Source: Vicinamibacteria bacterium (lineage in GTDB: Bacteria; Acidobacteriota; Vicinamibacteria; Vicinamibacterales; UBA2999). Taken from it: a stretch of DNA of 11,010 nt. The notes under the pieces were generated by a model that saw only the letters and a list, made by a program, of their open reading frames with translations, did not search any database and was not told where the DNA came from. Numbering within the stretch: the stretch's first letter is position 1; every line of letters starts with the position of its first letter. Positions 1 through 6,149 of this stretch are shown here, piece by piece. The stretch lies in the NCBI GenBank assembly GCA_025924295.1, contig JAICEG010000145.1, forward strand, positions 1 through 11,010, given 5' to 3'. Both the position numbers and the translations under genes were made by a program.

Positions 1-541
1 ATATGGCGTGAAGCTACGATGAGAAAGAGCTCTCTGACTTGCCATTCGATACTCTTGGGACTCATCAGTTTTGTAAAGAGTTCGTGCAACACTTCTTCTG
101 GTCGTAGATCAATGGCAAGCCAGCAGGCGTAACGCCGTTGAAGCTGCCTCGTCAGTGAGCACCTTCGCCGGACCGTTCAGCGGGACCTGGAGTCCAAGCA
201 CCATCCACGGCAAGCCGATCGTCATCGTCGCGTGTGACGCAATCTTGTTCCGGTGCTGGCCCGGACCAGTACCAACGAGATGTAAATGATCGAGCTCCGC
301 TCTGTGCAAGCCGATGCAACCCAGGAGTCTGTCGCGACCCCGCGTACCACCGGCGCCCGATGTCCCGCGTACGCCAGCCCCGCACCGGTGAACGAGGCAC
401 TGACGCGGTGGTCCTGTCATGGGAGCAGGGCTCTAAGGTTTCGTTACCGCACCAGTTGGAGCACCGTGTTACCCATACGTTACCCAGCCAGCCAAACGTA
501 AGGATGTGGGTGGGCGAAGTGTGAGATTCTTCTTGGAAATC
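1..541. other. Left flank without a supportable gene, 3' of a tRNA
   Basis: No reading frame here has a convincing start, ribosome site and recognisable protein. The first ~110 bases are clearly richer in A+T than the rest of the window. On the minus strand one frame is open from a stop at 177-179 to the window edge (58 codons, no ATG near its beginning). It reads like a soluble helical protein but I do not recognise it. A second minus-strand frame (109-420) and a third frame around 250-420 have plausible-looking stretches but no coherent protein, so a decayed gene is possible. The hexamer GTTACC occurs at 443, 468 and 479, the last two as an 11-base tandem. The position directly downstream of a tRNA 3' end is a common integration site for genomic islands, but no second copy of the tRNA end is visible. 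Confidence 0.4.
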
Positions 542-617
542 TGGAGCCGGCGACCCGACTTGAACGGGTGACCTGCTGATTACGAATCAGCTGCTCTACC
601 AACTGAGCTACGCCGGC
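542..617 (-). tRNA. tRNA-Thr (anticodon CGT)
   Basis: The minus strand folds into a complete 76-nt cloverleaf. The 7-bp acceptor stem is GCCGGCG/CGCCGGC. The D arm is closed by GCTC/GAGC. The anticodon stem is GCTGA/TCAGC, with loop TTCGTAA carrying anticodon CGT (reads ACG, Thr). The T arm is ACCCG/CGGGT with loop TTCAAGT. The 3' CCA is encoded in the DNA, after a U discriminator base. All stems pair fully. The gene stands alone, divergent from the MFS gene to its right. Confidence 0.97.
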
Positions 618-664
618 CTGGCGGGATCCGGAACGCCCAAAACCGCGTTCCCGGCAAACACCCG

Positions 665-673
665 ATTCTAGCA
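665..673 (-). promoter_or_regulatory. Extended -10 promoter for tRNA-Thr
   Basis: Reading the minus strand, TGCTAGAAT matches an extended -10 element: TGn followed by TAGAAT, five of six to TATAAT. It would start transcription near 658, about 40 bases before the mature tRNA 5' end. No good -35 box is visible, which fits the extended -10 type. Within the predicted leader a 7-bp inverted repeat (630-636 with 645-651) could form a hairpin just ahead of the RNase P site. Confidence 0.45.
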
Positions 674-736
674 CGCAACCCCATCTGGCACGTCTGACGA
701 ACAACCTGCGTCCGCACCTGTGCTATCAGTGAGCGC

Positions 737-1999
737 ATGACCCGCCCGCCCATTCACTACGCCTGGATCGTGGCGGTCGTCACCTTCATCGTCATTCTCG
801 TCACCGCCGGCGTGCGCGCGACGCCCGGCGTGCTGATGGTCGCGCTCGAAGGGGAGTTCGGCTGGAGCCGCGCGGTCATCTCCTCGGCGGTCGCCATCAA
901 TATCGCGCTCTTCGGCCTGATTGGGCCGTTTGCCGCGTCGGTGATGGATCGCTGGGGCGTCCGCCGTGTAATCCTCGCGGCCGTCGCCTTGTTGTCTGCG
1001 TCAGTCGCGCTGACGACTCAGATGCAGTCGCAGTGGCAATTGACGCTGCTCTGGGGTGTGCTCGTCGGCACGGGCACTGGCGTGACGTCGATGGTGCTGG
1101 CGGCTATCATCGCCAATCGCTGGTTCGACGAGCGGCGCGGTCTCGTTCTCGGCGTGCTGTCGGCATCCAACGCGACAGGACAGCTGATCTTCCTGCCTTC
1201 GCTGGCGCAGTTGGTCGCATCGCAGGGCTGGCGCGCCGCAGCGCTGCTCGTGGCTGGCGCCGCGGCCATCGTCTTCGTGATCGTGCTGATCTTCATGCGC
1301 GACCGCCCGGAAGATCTGGGACTTCGGCCGTACGGGCGACCTGCAGATGCCGTCGTGCCGCGATCCACGGCGCTGCGCCCGCTGCCTGCGCTGGCGATGG
1401 CTTCGCGGACACGAGCGTTCTGGCTGCTGGCAGGGACGTTCTTCGTGTGTGGCGCGAGCACCAACGGTCTCATCGGCACGCATCTCATCGCGGCATGCCA
1501 CGACTACGGCATCCACGAAGTGCAGTCGGCACAACTGCTCGCGATGATGGGCATCTTCGACATCATCGGAACGACCGCATCAGGATGGCTGACGGATCGT
1601 TACTCGAGTCGCTACCTGCTCTTCGGCTATTACACGCTGCGCGGGATCTCGCTGCTGTTCCTTCCGCTCACGCTGCAGGTAGGTGCGAGCAGCCTCGTGA
1701 TCTTCGCGGTGTTCTACGGGCTCGACTGGATCGCGACGGTGCCGCCGACCGTTCGCCTCACGAGTGAAGCCTTCGGCCGAGAGAACACCGGTGTCATCTA
1801 TGGGTGGATCGGCGCCAGCCATCAACTCGGTGCATCTGTAGCTGCCTTCGGCGCGGGCGCGATTCGTACGGCCCTCGGCGACTATCAGGTTGCCTTCTGG
1901 GCCGCGGGCGTCCTGTGCGTCGTCGCGGGCTTGTCATTCCTGACCATCGGTCGATCGCTTCGCCCGGCCCCCGTCCCGAGTGTCGCAACAGTCGGATAG
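737..1999 (+). CDS. MFS transporter, monocarboxylate/OFA-like
   Basis: This 420-residue inner-membrane protein has about 12 hydrophobic helices in two six-helix halves joined by a polar loop (residues ~187-220), as in the major facilitator superfamily. The cytoplasmic loop between helices 2 and 3 carries the family motif A (Gly63 ... Asp71-Arg72 ... Arg76-Arg77). A related Asp287-Arg288 pair lies in the matching loop of the second half. The RDRPEDLGL sequence after helix 6 is typical of OFA-like and monocarboxylate-type MFS proteins, so an organic-acid substrate is possible; the actual substrate cannot be read from sequence. The ATG at 737 places the first helix where expected, but only a weak ribosome site precedes it. 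It stands 110 bases before the hemG-like gene and could be cotranscribed with it. Confidence 0.88.
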   Translation: MTRPPIHYAWIVAVVTFIVILVTAGVRATPGVLMVALEGEFGWSRAVISSAVAINIALFGLIGPFAASVMDRWGVRRVILAAVALLSASVALTTQMQSQWQLTLLWGVLVGTGTGVTSMVLAAIIANRWFDERRGLVLGVLSASNATGQLIFLPSLAQLVASQGWRAAALLVAGAAAIVFVIVLIFMRDRPEDLGLRPYGRPADAVVPRSTALRPLPALAMASRTRAFWLLAGTFFVCGASTNGLIGTHLIAACHDYGIHEVQSAQLLAMMGIFDIIGTTASGWLTDRYSSRYLLFGYYTLRGISLLFLPLTLQVGASSLVIFAVFYGLDWIATVPPTVRLTSEAFGRENTGVIYGWIGASHQLGASVAAFGAGAIRTALGDYQVAFWAAGVLCVVAGLSFLTIGRSLRPAPVPSVATVG

Positions 2000-2108
2000 A
2001 ACCGGTCGCGTGATTTTCCACGCCGACCGCGTGCGATCTCGCATCGCCTGCGGGAGCGAAACCGGGAAGACTCGGTAGATCTGCGAGAGCGCGCGCTCCG
2101 GCGGAGGC

Positions 2109-2714
2109 ATGCGAATTGCCGTTGACCGGTGCATGCCTGACACCACATCCCTCAGCTGCGCAGTTCCGGTGTTCTTTGCTACGAGTGAAGGGCAGACCCG
2201 CCGCATCGCCGAGCGTCTCGCCGCGGTCCTGCACGACCTCGGTTTCGACAGCCGCGCGATCGACGTTGCCGGTCCTGATGCCGCTCGACTCGACTGGACG
2301 AAGGTCCAGGGTGCGCTCGTTGGTGCGTCCCTCCATGCCGGCACGCATCAGAAAGCCGCGGACAGGTTCGTCCGCGCGCACGCGTTCGATCTGAACGCTG
2401 TCGCTTCAGCGTTCTTCTCGGTCAGCCTCAGCGCGGCGTCGAAGAACCAGCACGAAGTCGACGCTGCGGCGAATCTCGCACGGGCTTTTCCAGCCGCTCG
2501 AGGCTGGAAGCCTGTGACGATCGTCTCAGTGGCCGGCCGACTCGCGTATCGCGAGTACGGCTTCTTTATTCGATGGGTGATGAAGCGGATCGCCAGAAAG
2601 GAGGGTGCGCCCACCGACACGAGCCGTGACTACGAGCTCACGAACTGGACGCAGGTCGAGCAACTGGCGCGCGAGATGGCGCACAGGCTCCGCACGCGTG
2701 AGGCCGTCGCCTGA
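2109..2714 (+). CDS. hemG: HemG-like flavodoxin, protoporphyrinogen IX dehydrogenase
   Basis: The protein is a single flavodoxin domain. The FMN phosphate-binding loop lies at residues 24-34 (ATSEGQTRRIA). The second strand-loop VGAS and following helix are at 71-89, and the SAFFSVSL core strand near 100-107. The C-terminal block GRLAYREYGFF...D-T-S-RDYELTNW (143-180) follows E. coli HemG closely. HemG oxidises protoporphyrinogen IX to protoporphyrin IX in heme synthesis and passes electrons to the quinone pool at the inner membrane. No other heme gene is nearby, so the assignment rests on similarity and another flavodoxin-like oxidoreductase is possible. The start is uncertain. GGAGG at 2103-2107 is only one base from the ATG at 2109, while the next in-frame ATG (2133, giving 193 aa) lacks a good site but fits the usual family length of about 180. 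A 12-base perfect palindrome (2087-2098) lies just upstream. Confidence 0.72.
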   Translation: MRIAVDRCMPDTTSLSCAVPVFFATSEGQTRRIAERLAAVLHDLGFDSRAIDVAGPDAARLDWTKVQGALVGASLHAGTHQKAADRFVRAHAFDLNAVASAFFSVSLSAASKNQHEVDAAANLARAFPAARGWKPVTIVSVAGRLAYREYGFFIRWVMKRIARKEGAPTDTSRDYELTNWTQVEQLAREMAHRLRTREAVA

Positions 2715-2723
2715 AACACAAAA

Positions 2724-2744
2724 GCGGGCCTCTGAGGAGCCCGC
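2724..2744 (-). terminator. Rho-independent terminator of the peroxiredoxin gene
   Basis: GCGGGC (2724-2729) pairs with GCCCGC (2739-2744) across a 9-base loop. On the minus strand the stem is followed by TTTTGTGTTT, a good U-tract for the convergent peroxiredoxin transcript. On the plus strand the tail is not T-rich, so it would stop the hemG side poorly. Confidence 0.65.
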
Positions 2745-2765
2745 CTTAGGTGAGAACGGCGTGAA

Positions 2766-2791
2766 GGCGGGTCCATACGGCAGGACCCGCC
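2766..2791. terminator. Second hairpin between convergent genes
   Basis: A perfect 9-bp stem, GGCGGGTCC (2766-2774) with GGACCCGCC (2783-2791), closes an 8-base loop. It sits between the ends of the hemG-like and peroxiredoxin genes, 21 bases from the first hairpin. Neither side has a strong T-run, so it may act as an RNA 3'-end stabiliser or a weak bidirectional terminator. Confidence 0.45.
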
Positions 2792-2806
2792 CCACGTCTG
2801 TCTGAT

Positions 2807-3394
2807 TTAGTGATTCATGGGGACCTTGAGTTCCCCAAGCTTCGCGATCATGTCCTCGGCGGACGTCGCCGGGTTCACCTTCTTCTCGATGTAAGCGATC
2901 TTGCCCTGCTTGTCGATGTAGAACGTCCACCGATTCGCGAAACCGGGCGGGTTGGGCATCAACACGCCGTACTTCGTCGCCACTTCCTTGCTGGGATCGG
3001 CGAGCATCGGGAAGTCCGCTTCCTTCTTCTCGACGACCGTAGCGGGCGCGCCGCCGCGTCCCTGAAGCGTGACGCTCGTTGCCTTCGCGAACTTGGTCTG
3101 ATCCTCCAGGTTGTCGACGCTGGCCATGAAATAGGCCACCTCGTACATCCGGATCTTGTCGCCGTTCTCCGCCAGAGACTTGCACTCGATCGTGCAGCCC
3201 GTGGTGAACGCCTTCGGGAACCAGGCCACGACCACCGCCCTCTTCCCACGGAAGTCCGACAGCTTGTAGGTCTTGCCATCGGACGCCTGCAGGCTGAAAT
3301 CAGGAGCCGTGTCGCCGACCTTCAGCTCAGTCGTCTGAGCCTTCACTCCCACCGCCAGGGCCGCTGCCAACCCTATCGCCATCAATGCGCGCAT
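2807..3394 (-). CDS. Exported peroxiredoxin, AhpC/TSA (BCP/PrxQ-like) family
   Basis: This 195-residue thiol peroxidase reduces hydrogen peroxide and organic hydroperoxides. Residues 1-19 form a signal peptide (Met-Arg, an Ala/Leu/Gly hydrophobic core, then Ala-Gln), so the enzyme should act outside the cytoplasm. The thioredoxin-fold core has the catalytic P-x3-T-x2-C motif: Pro60, Thr64 and peroxidatic Cys67. A conserved Arg155 lies ahead of the TFYID strand. A second cysteine, Cys71, is the likely resolving residue; it lies four residues after Cys67, where E. coli BCP has five. The same frame is open further upstream, but the start at 3394 is favoured by an ideal AGGAGG (3403-3408) eight bases before the ATG and by the signal peptide that follows. 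It is divergent from the AlkD gene and probably monocistronic. The reductant partner cannot be inferred. Confidence 0.9.
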   Translation of the reverse strand: MRALMAIGLAAALAVGVKAQTTELKVGDTAPDFSLQASDGKTYKLSDFRGKRAVVVAWFPKAFTTGCTIECKSLAENGDKIRMYEVAYFMASVDNLEDQTKFAKATSVTLQGRGGAPATVVEKKEADFPMLADPSKEVATKYGVLMPNPPGFANRWTFYIDKQGKIAYIEKKVNPATSAEDMIAKLGELKVPMNH

Positions 3395-3450
3395 GTACGA
3401 ATCCTCCTGAGCAGAACGCCCGTCGAGCACCCTTGGGCCTGAACGGGCTG

Positions 3451-3456
3451 AGTATA
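3451..3456 (-). promoter_or_regulatory. Possible -10 box of the peroxiredoxin gene
   Basis: The minus strand reads TATACT (five of six to TATAAT), 57 bases before the peroxiredoxin start codon, giving a 5' leader of about 50 bases that includes the strong AGGAGG. The region about 17 bases upstream does not resemble a -35 box, so this is tentative. Confidence 0.3.
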
Positions 3457-3484
3457 CCGCCGAACGGTAAGATTTTCGTGACCA

Positions 3485-4171
3485 ATGACGCATCCACTCG
3501 TGCTCGAGGTTCGCGGGGCGCTCGAGAAGGCGGCGGATCCGGTGAAAGCGCCAAAAATGCAGGCTTATATGAAGTCGGCGATGCCGTATCGCGGCGTGTC
3601 GTCGCCTGAGCAGAAGGCGATCTGGAGCGAGCTGTTTCGGAAGCACGTCCTGTCGTCGCGGGCGGAGTGGGAAAGGGTGGCGCTGACCTTGTGGCGCGAA
3701 GCCGCCTTCCGTGAAGAGCGCTACGCCGCCATCGCGCTGACCGATCTGCGGACCTACGCCATGCACCGGACGACGGCCTCCCTCCCGATGTTCGAGGAGA
3801 TGATCGTTACAGGTGCCTGGTGGGACCTCGTGGACGCGATCGCCACGCATCACCTCGGCGACGTGCTGCGAGCCGATCGACCGCGGATGTCGAAGCTGAT
3901 GCGTCGCTGGTCGCGCGACGCCGACCTGTGGAAGCGTCGCGCCGCGATCCTCAGTCAGATTCGCTTCAAGCACGACACCGATCTCGCTCTGCTCTACGAC
4001 TGCATCGAGCCGAACCTCGCAGACACCCGGTTCTTCATCCGCAAGGCGATCGGCTGGGCCTTGCGTCAGTACGCGTGGGTCGATCCGCGCGAGGTCAAGC
4101 GCTACGTGAAGGAAAACCGCGAGCGGCTCAGTGGTCTGAGCGTTCGAGAAGCACTCAAGAACGTCGGTTGA
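3485..4171 (+). CDS. AlkD-family DNA glycosylase (DNA alkylation repair)
   Basis: This 228-residue, all-helical HEAT-like repeat protein belongs to the AlkD family. AlkD removes cationic alkylated bases such as 3-methyladenine and 7-methylguanine from DNA without flipping the base out. Using Bacillus cereus AlkD as the guide, a constant four-residue offset places every key residue: Trp113 (B. cereus Trp109), catalytic Asp117 (Asp113), Arg152 (Arg148) and Trp191 (Trp187). They lie in the motifs WWDLVD, LWKRRAAIL and KAIGWALRQY. Length matches the family. The ATG at 3485 has no strong ribosome site. The gene is divergent from the peroxiredoxin across 90 bases and convergent with the antiporter, so it is probably its own transcription unit. 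All catalytic residues are intact, so the protein should be active. Confidence 0.92.
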   Translation: MTHPLVLEVRGALEKAADPVKAPKMQAYMKSAMPYRGVSSPEQKAIWSELFRKHVLSSRAEWERVALTLWREAAFREERYAAIALTDLRTYAMHRTTASLPMFEEMIVTGAWWDLVDAIATHHLGDVLRADRPRMSKLMRRWSRDADLWKRRAAILSQIRFKHDTDLALLYDCIEPNLADTRFFIRKAIGWALRQYAWVDPREVKRYVKENRERLSGLSVREALKNVG

Positions 4172-4223
4172 TCACGGTGGCGGGTCCACAAAGCAGTACA
4201 CGCCCTACGAGTCCCTCACTACA

Positions 4224-4265
4224 GCGTAGGCCGGGTCTTGTTCTCGAGACCCGGCGTACCTACGC
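4224..4265. terminator. Bidirectional terminator hairpin between alkD-like and antiporter genes
   Basis: GCCGGGTCT (4230-4238) pairs perfectly with AGACCCGGC (4247-4255) over an 8-base loop. An outer stem, GCGTAG (4224-4229) with CTACGC (4260-4265), extends it after a 4-base bulge. It lies between convergent genes and overlaps the stop codon of the antiporter. T-runs on both sides are short, so strength is uncertain. Confidence 0.55.
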
Positions 4266-5975
4266 ACTTTCGCGATCGGCCGGCATCAATTCCTCACGCA
4301 CGCGGGCGCGCTCGCGATCGATCTGATCCGGCGTTGCACCCAGACGGCGCAGCACGGCCTCGGTCATCGCCAGTGCAACTTCACCTTCGCCCGCGAACAC
4401 CTGCTCGGCCCCTGCGTTTCGCAGCGGCGGAACGTCGCGCAGGTACTGGCTGCGCACGAAGATGTGTGCGGTCGGGTTGATCGAGCGTGCGCACTGAATG
4501 ATGTTGGGCGACCCCGTGTCGGCACCACTGACGATGAGCGTGGAGGCGTGGGGCAGACCGGCCGAAATCAGCGTGTCCGTGTGGCTCGCGTCGCCGTAGA
4601 CCGCCGAGAGGCCCTGCTCTCGCAGTTGGCGAACGACGTCGATGTTGAGCTCGACGACGGTCGGTGAGATGCCGTTCTCGCGGAGCAGCCGGGTTACCGT
4701 GCGCCCGGTCGGCCCATGACCGATCACGATCGCGCGTCCGCCGGGGTCGAGCGACGAGGTTGCGCCAAGGTCTAAAGGCTCGAGGACTTCACGAAACACT
4801 CGCAGTCGCCCGAGTCGTCTGGTCAGCGGCTCAATCGTCTTGAACGCGAGCGGGTTGAGCGTGATGGAGATGATCGCTGTCGCCACGACGACGTCGAGCG
4901 CCTCGGGCGGGACGACGTCGAGCGAACGGCCGATGGTCACGAGCATGAAGGAGAACTCGCCGACTTGCGCGAGTGAGACGGACACACCCAGCGTCGTGCG
5001 AAGCGGATACTTCATGAGCCACGTCACGAGCGCAGCGGTCACTGGCTTGCCGACGAGCACGATCAGGAGCGCGGCGAGCACGAACACCGGCTGATCCAGC
5101 AGTGTCGCCGGCCGCAGGAGCATGCCGACCGAAACGAAGAACAGCACCGCGAAGGCATCACGCATCGGCAACGCGTCCGTGGCGGCACGCAGGCTGTAGT
5201 CGGAACGGCCGACGATCATGCCGGCCAGAAACGCGCCCAGCGCCATCGACACGCCAAAGACAGCCGCGGCACTCACCGCCAGGCCGAGTGCGAGCGCCAG
5301 GACCGCCAGCGTGAACAGCTCGCGTGACCGGGTCGCGGCGACATGGTCGAGGATGACCGGGATGACTCGACTCCCGATCACGGCTGCGACGATGCCGAGG
5401 CCGACAACCTTGAGAATCGTGACGCCCAGGCTGATCGCGACTGTCTGCGGGCTCGGCGACCCGGCGAGCGCCGGCAGGAGCACGAGCACGATGACAGTGA
5501 ACACGTCTTCGACGACGAGCCACCCGACCGCGATGTGCCCGGTGCTGGTGTGTAGTTGACGGCTGTCGGATAGCACGCGGACGAGGACGACCGTGCTGGC
5601 GACGGAGAGCGATAACCCGAAGACGATCGCGGCCGGCCAGTCCCAACCCAATCCGCGCGCGGCAAAGGCGCCAAGAACGGTCGCGACCAGGCTCTGGAGC
5701 ACCGCACCTGGAATCGCCACCCGTCGAACCGCCAGCAGTTCATCGAGATGGAACTGCAGGCCGACGCCGAACATCAGCAGGATGACGCCCACTTCGGCCA
5801 GTTGCTCGGCGAGGTGGACATCCGCTGTGTACCCGGGCGTGTAAGGGCCAACGACCACGCCGGCCATGAGATAGCCGACGATCGGCGAGAGTCCAAGGCG
5901 CTGCGTGAGATAGCCACCGATGAGGGCGGCGCCAAGCCCTCCGGCCAACGTGAGAATGAGCCCGGTTTCCGGCAT
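4260..5975 (-). CDS. CPA2 cation:proton antiporter with RCK/TrkA-N domain (YbaL/Kef-type)
   Basis: This 571-residue inner-membrane protein exchanges a monovalent cation, most likely K+, for protons. Residues ~1-390 are a Na+/H+ exchanger domain of about 12 helices. It includes the family segments SPIVGYLMAGVVVGP (30-44), ELAEVG-type EQLAEVGVILLMFGVGL (57-73), the ion-binding Glu156-Asp157 pair in a hydrophobic helix, and QVGEFSF (337-343). A linker leads to a cytosolic Rossmann RCK_N domain (~414-530) with the nucleotide loop GHGPTG (419-424) and Glu442 at the end of the second strand, suited to NAD(H) sensing. Length and order match E. coli YbaL (558 aa). No separate RCK_C domain is evident. 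The ATG at 5975 is chosen because the homologous N-terminus begins there; the frame is open further upstream but that sequence is not transporter-like. The ribosome site is weak. The gene is divergent from uvrA. Confidence 0.9.
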   Translation of the reverse strand: MPETGLILTLAGGLGAALIGGYLTQRLGLSPIVGYLMAGVVVGPYTPGYTADVHLAEQLAEVGVILLMFGVGLQFHLDELLAVRRVAIPGAVLQSLVATVLGAFAARGLGWDWPAAIVFGLSLSVASTVVLVRVLSDSRQLHTSTGHIAVGWLVVEDVFTVIVLVLLPALAGSPSPQTVAISLGVTILKVVGLGIVAAVIGSRVIPVILDHVAATRSRELFTLAVLALALGLAVSAAAVFGVSMALGAFLAGMIVGRSDYSLRAATDALPMRDAFAVLFFVSVGMLLRPATLLDQPVFVLAALLIVLVGKPVTAALVTWLMKYPLRTTLGVSVSLAQVGEFSFMLVTIGRSLDVVPPEALDVVVATAIISITLNPLAFKTIEPLTRRLGRLRVFREVLEPLDLGATSSLDPGGRAIVIGHGPTGRTVTRLLRENGISPTVVELNIDVVRQLREQGLSAVYGDASHTDTLISAGLPHASTLIVSGADTGSPNIIQCARSINPTAHIFVRSQYLRDVPPLRNAGAEQVFAGEGEVALAMTEAVLRRLGATPDQIDRERARVREELMPADRESA

Positions 5976-6088
5976 GCCACGGCAATGGTAGTCTGCGCAC
6001 CCCACTGACACGAACCGCGAGATGCGGTCGCAACGAGAATGCGCGAGTGGCCGACGCCGCAGTTCGGCCACTCCGCCGTGGCAGGGCT

Positions 6089-6117
6089 TTGCGCAAATCC
6101 ACCCACGGTAGTACGAT
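6089..6117 (+). promoter_or_regulatory. Candidate sigma70-type promoter of uvrA
   Basis: TTGCGC (6089-6094) and TACGAT (6112-6117) are separated by exactly 17 bases in the 174-base gap before uvrA. The matches to consensus are three of six and four of six, so the call rests mainly on spacing and place. No recognisable LexA/SOS operator is seen in the gap. Confidence 0.3.
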
Positions 6118-6149
6118 GCCGGTTTACGGATTCTCAGGAATTCGTCACT

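Noticed and set aside
443..484. GTTACC copies as a CRISPR or iteron array
   Set aside because: There are only three 6-base copies with unequal spacing and no regular spacers or adjacent replication or cas gene.
2526..3185. A 219-codon minus-strand frame covering the hemG-like end and the peroxiredoxin gene
   Set aside because: It is in a different frame from the peroxiredoxin, spans the terminator region and encodes nothing recognisable.
3395..3973. Upstream extension of the peroxiredoxin frame (open to 3973)
   Set aside because: It overlaps the intact AlkD gene on the other strand. The AGGAGG and signal peptide fix the start at 3394.
6039..6149. ATG at 6039 as the uvrA start
   Set aside because: The additional 37 residues do not resemble UvrA and overlap the candidate promoter. 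The GTG at 6150 has a well-placed AGGAA.
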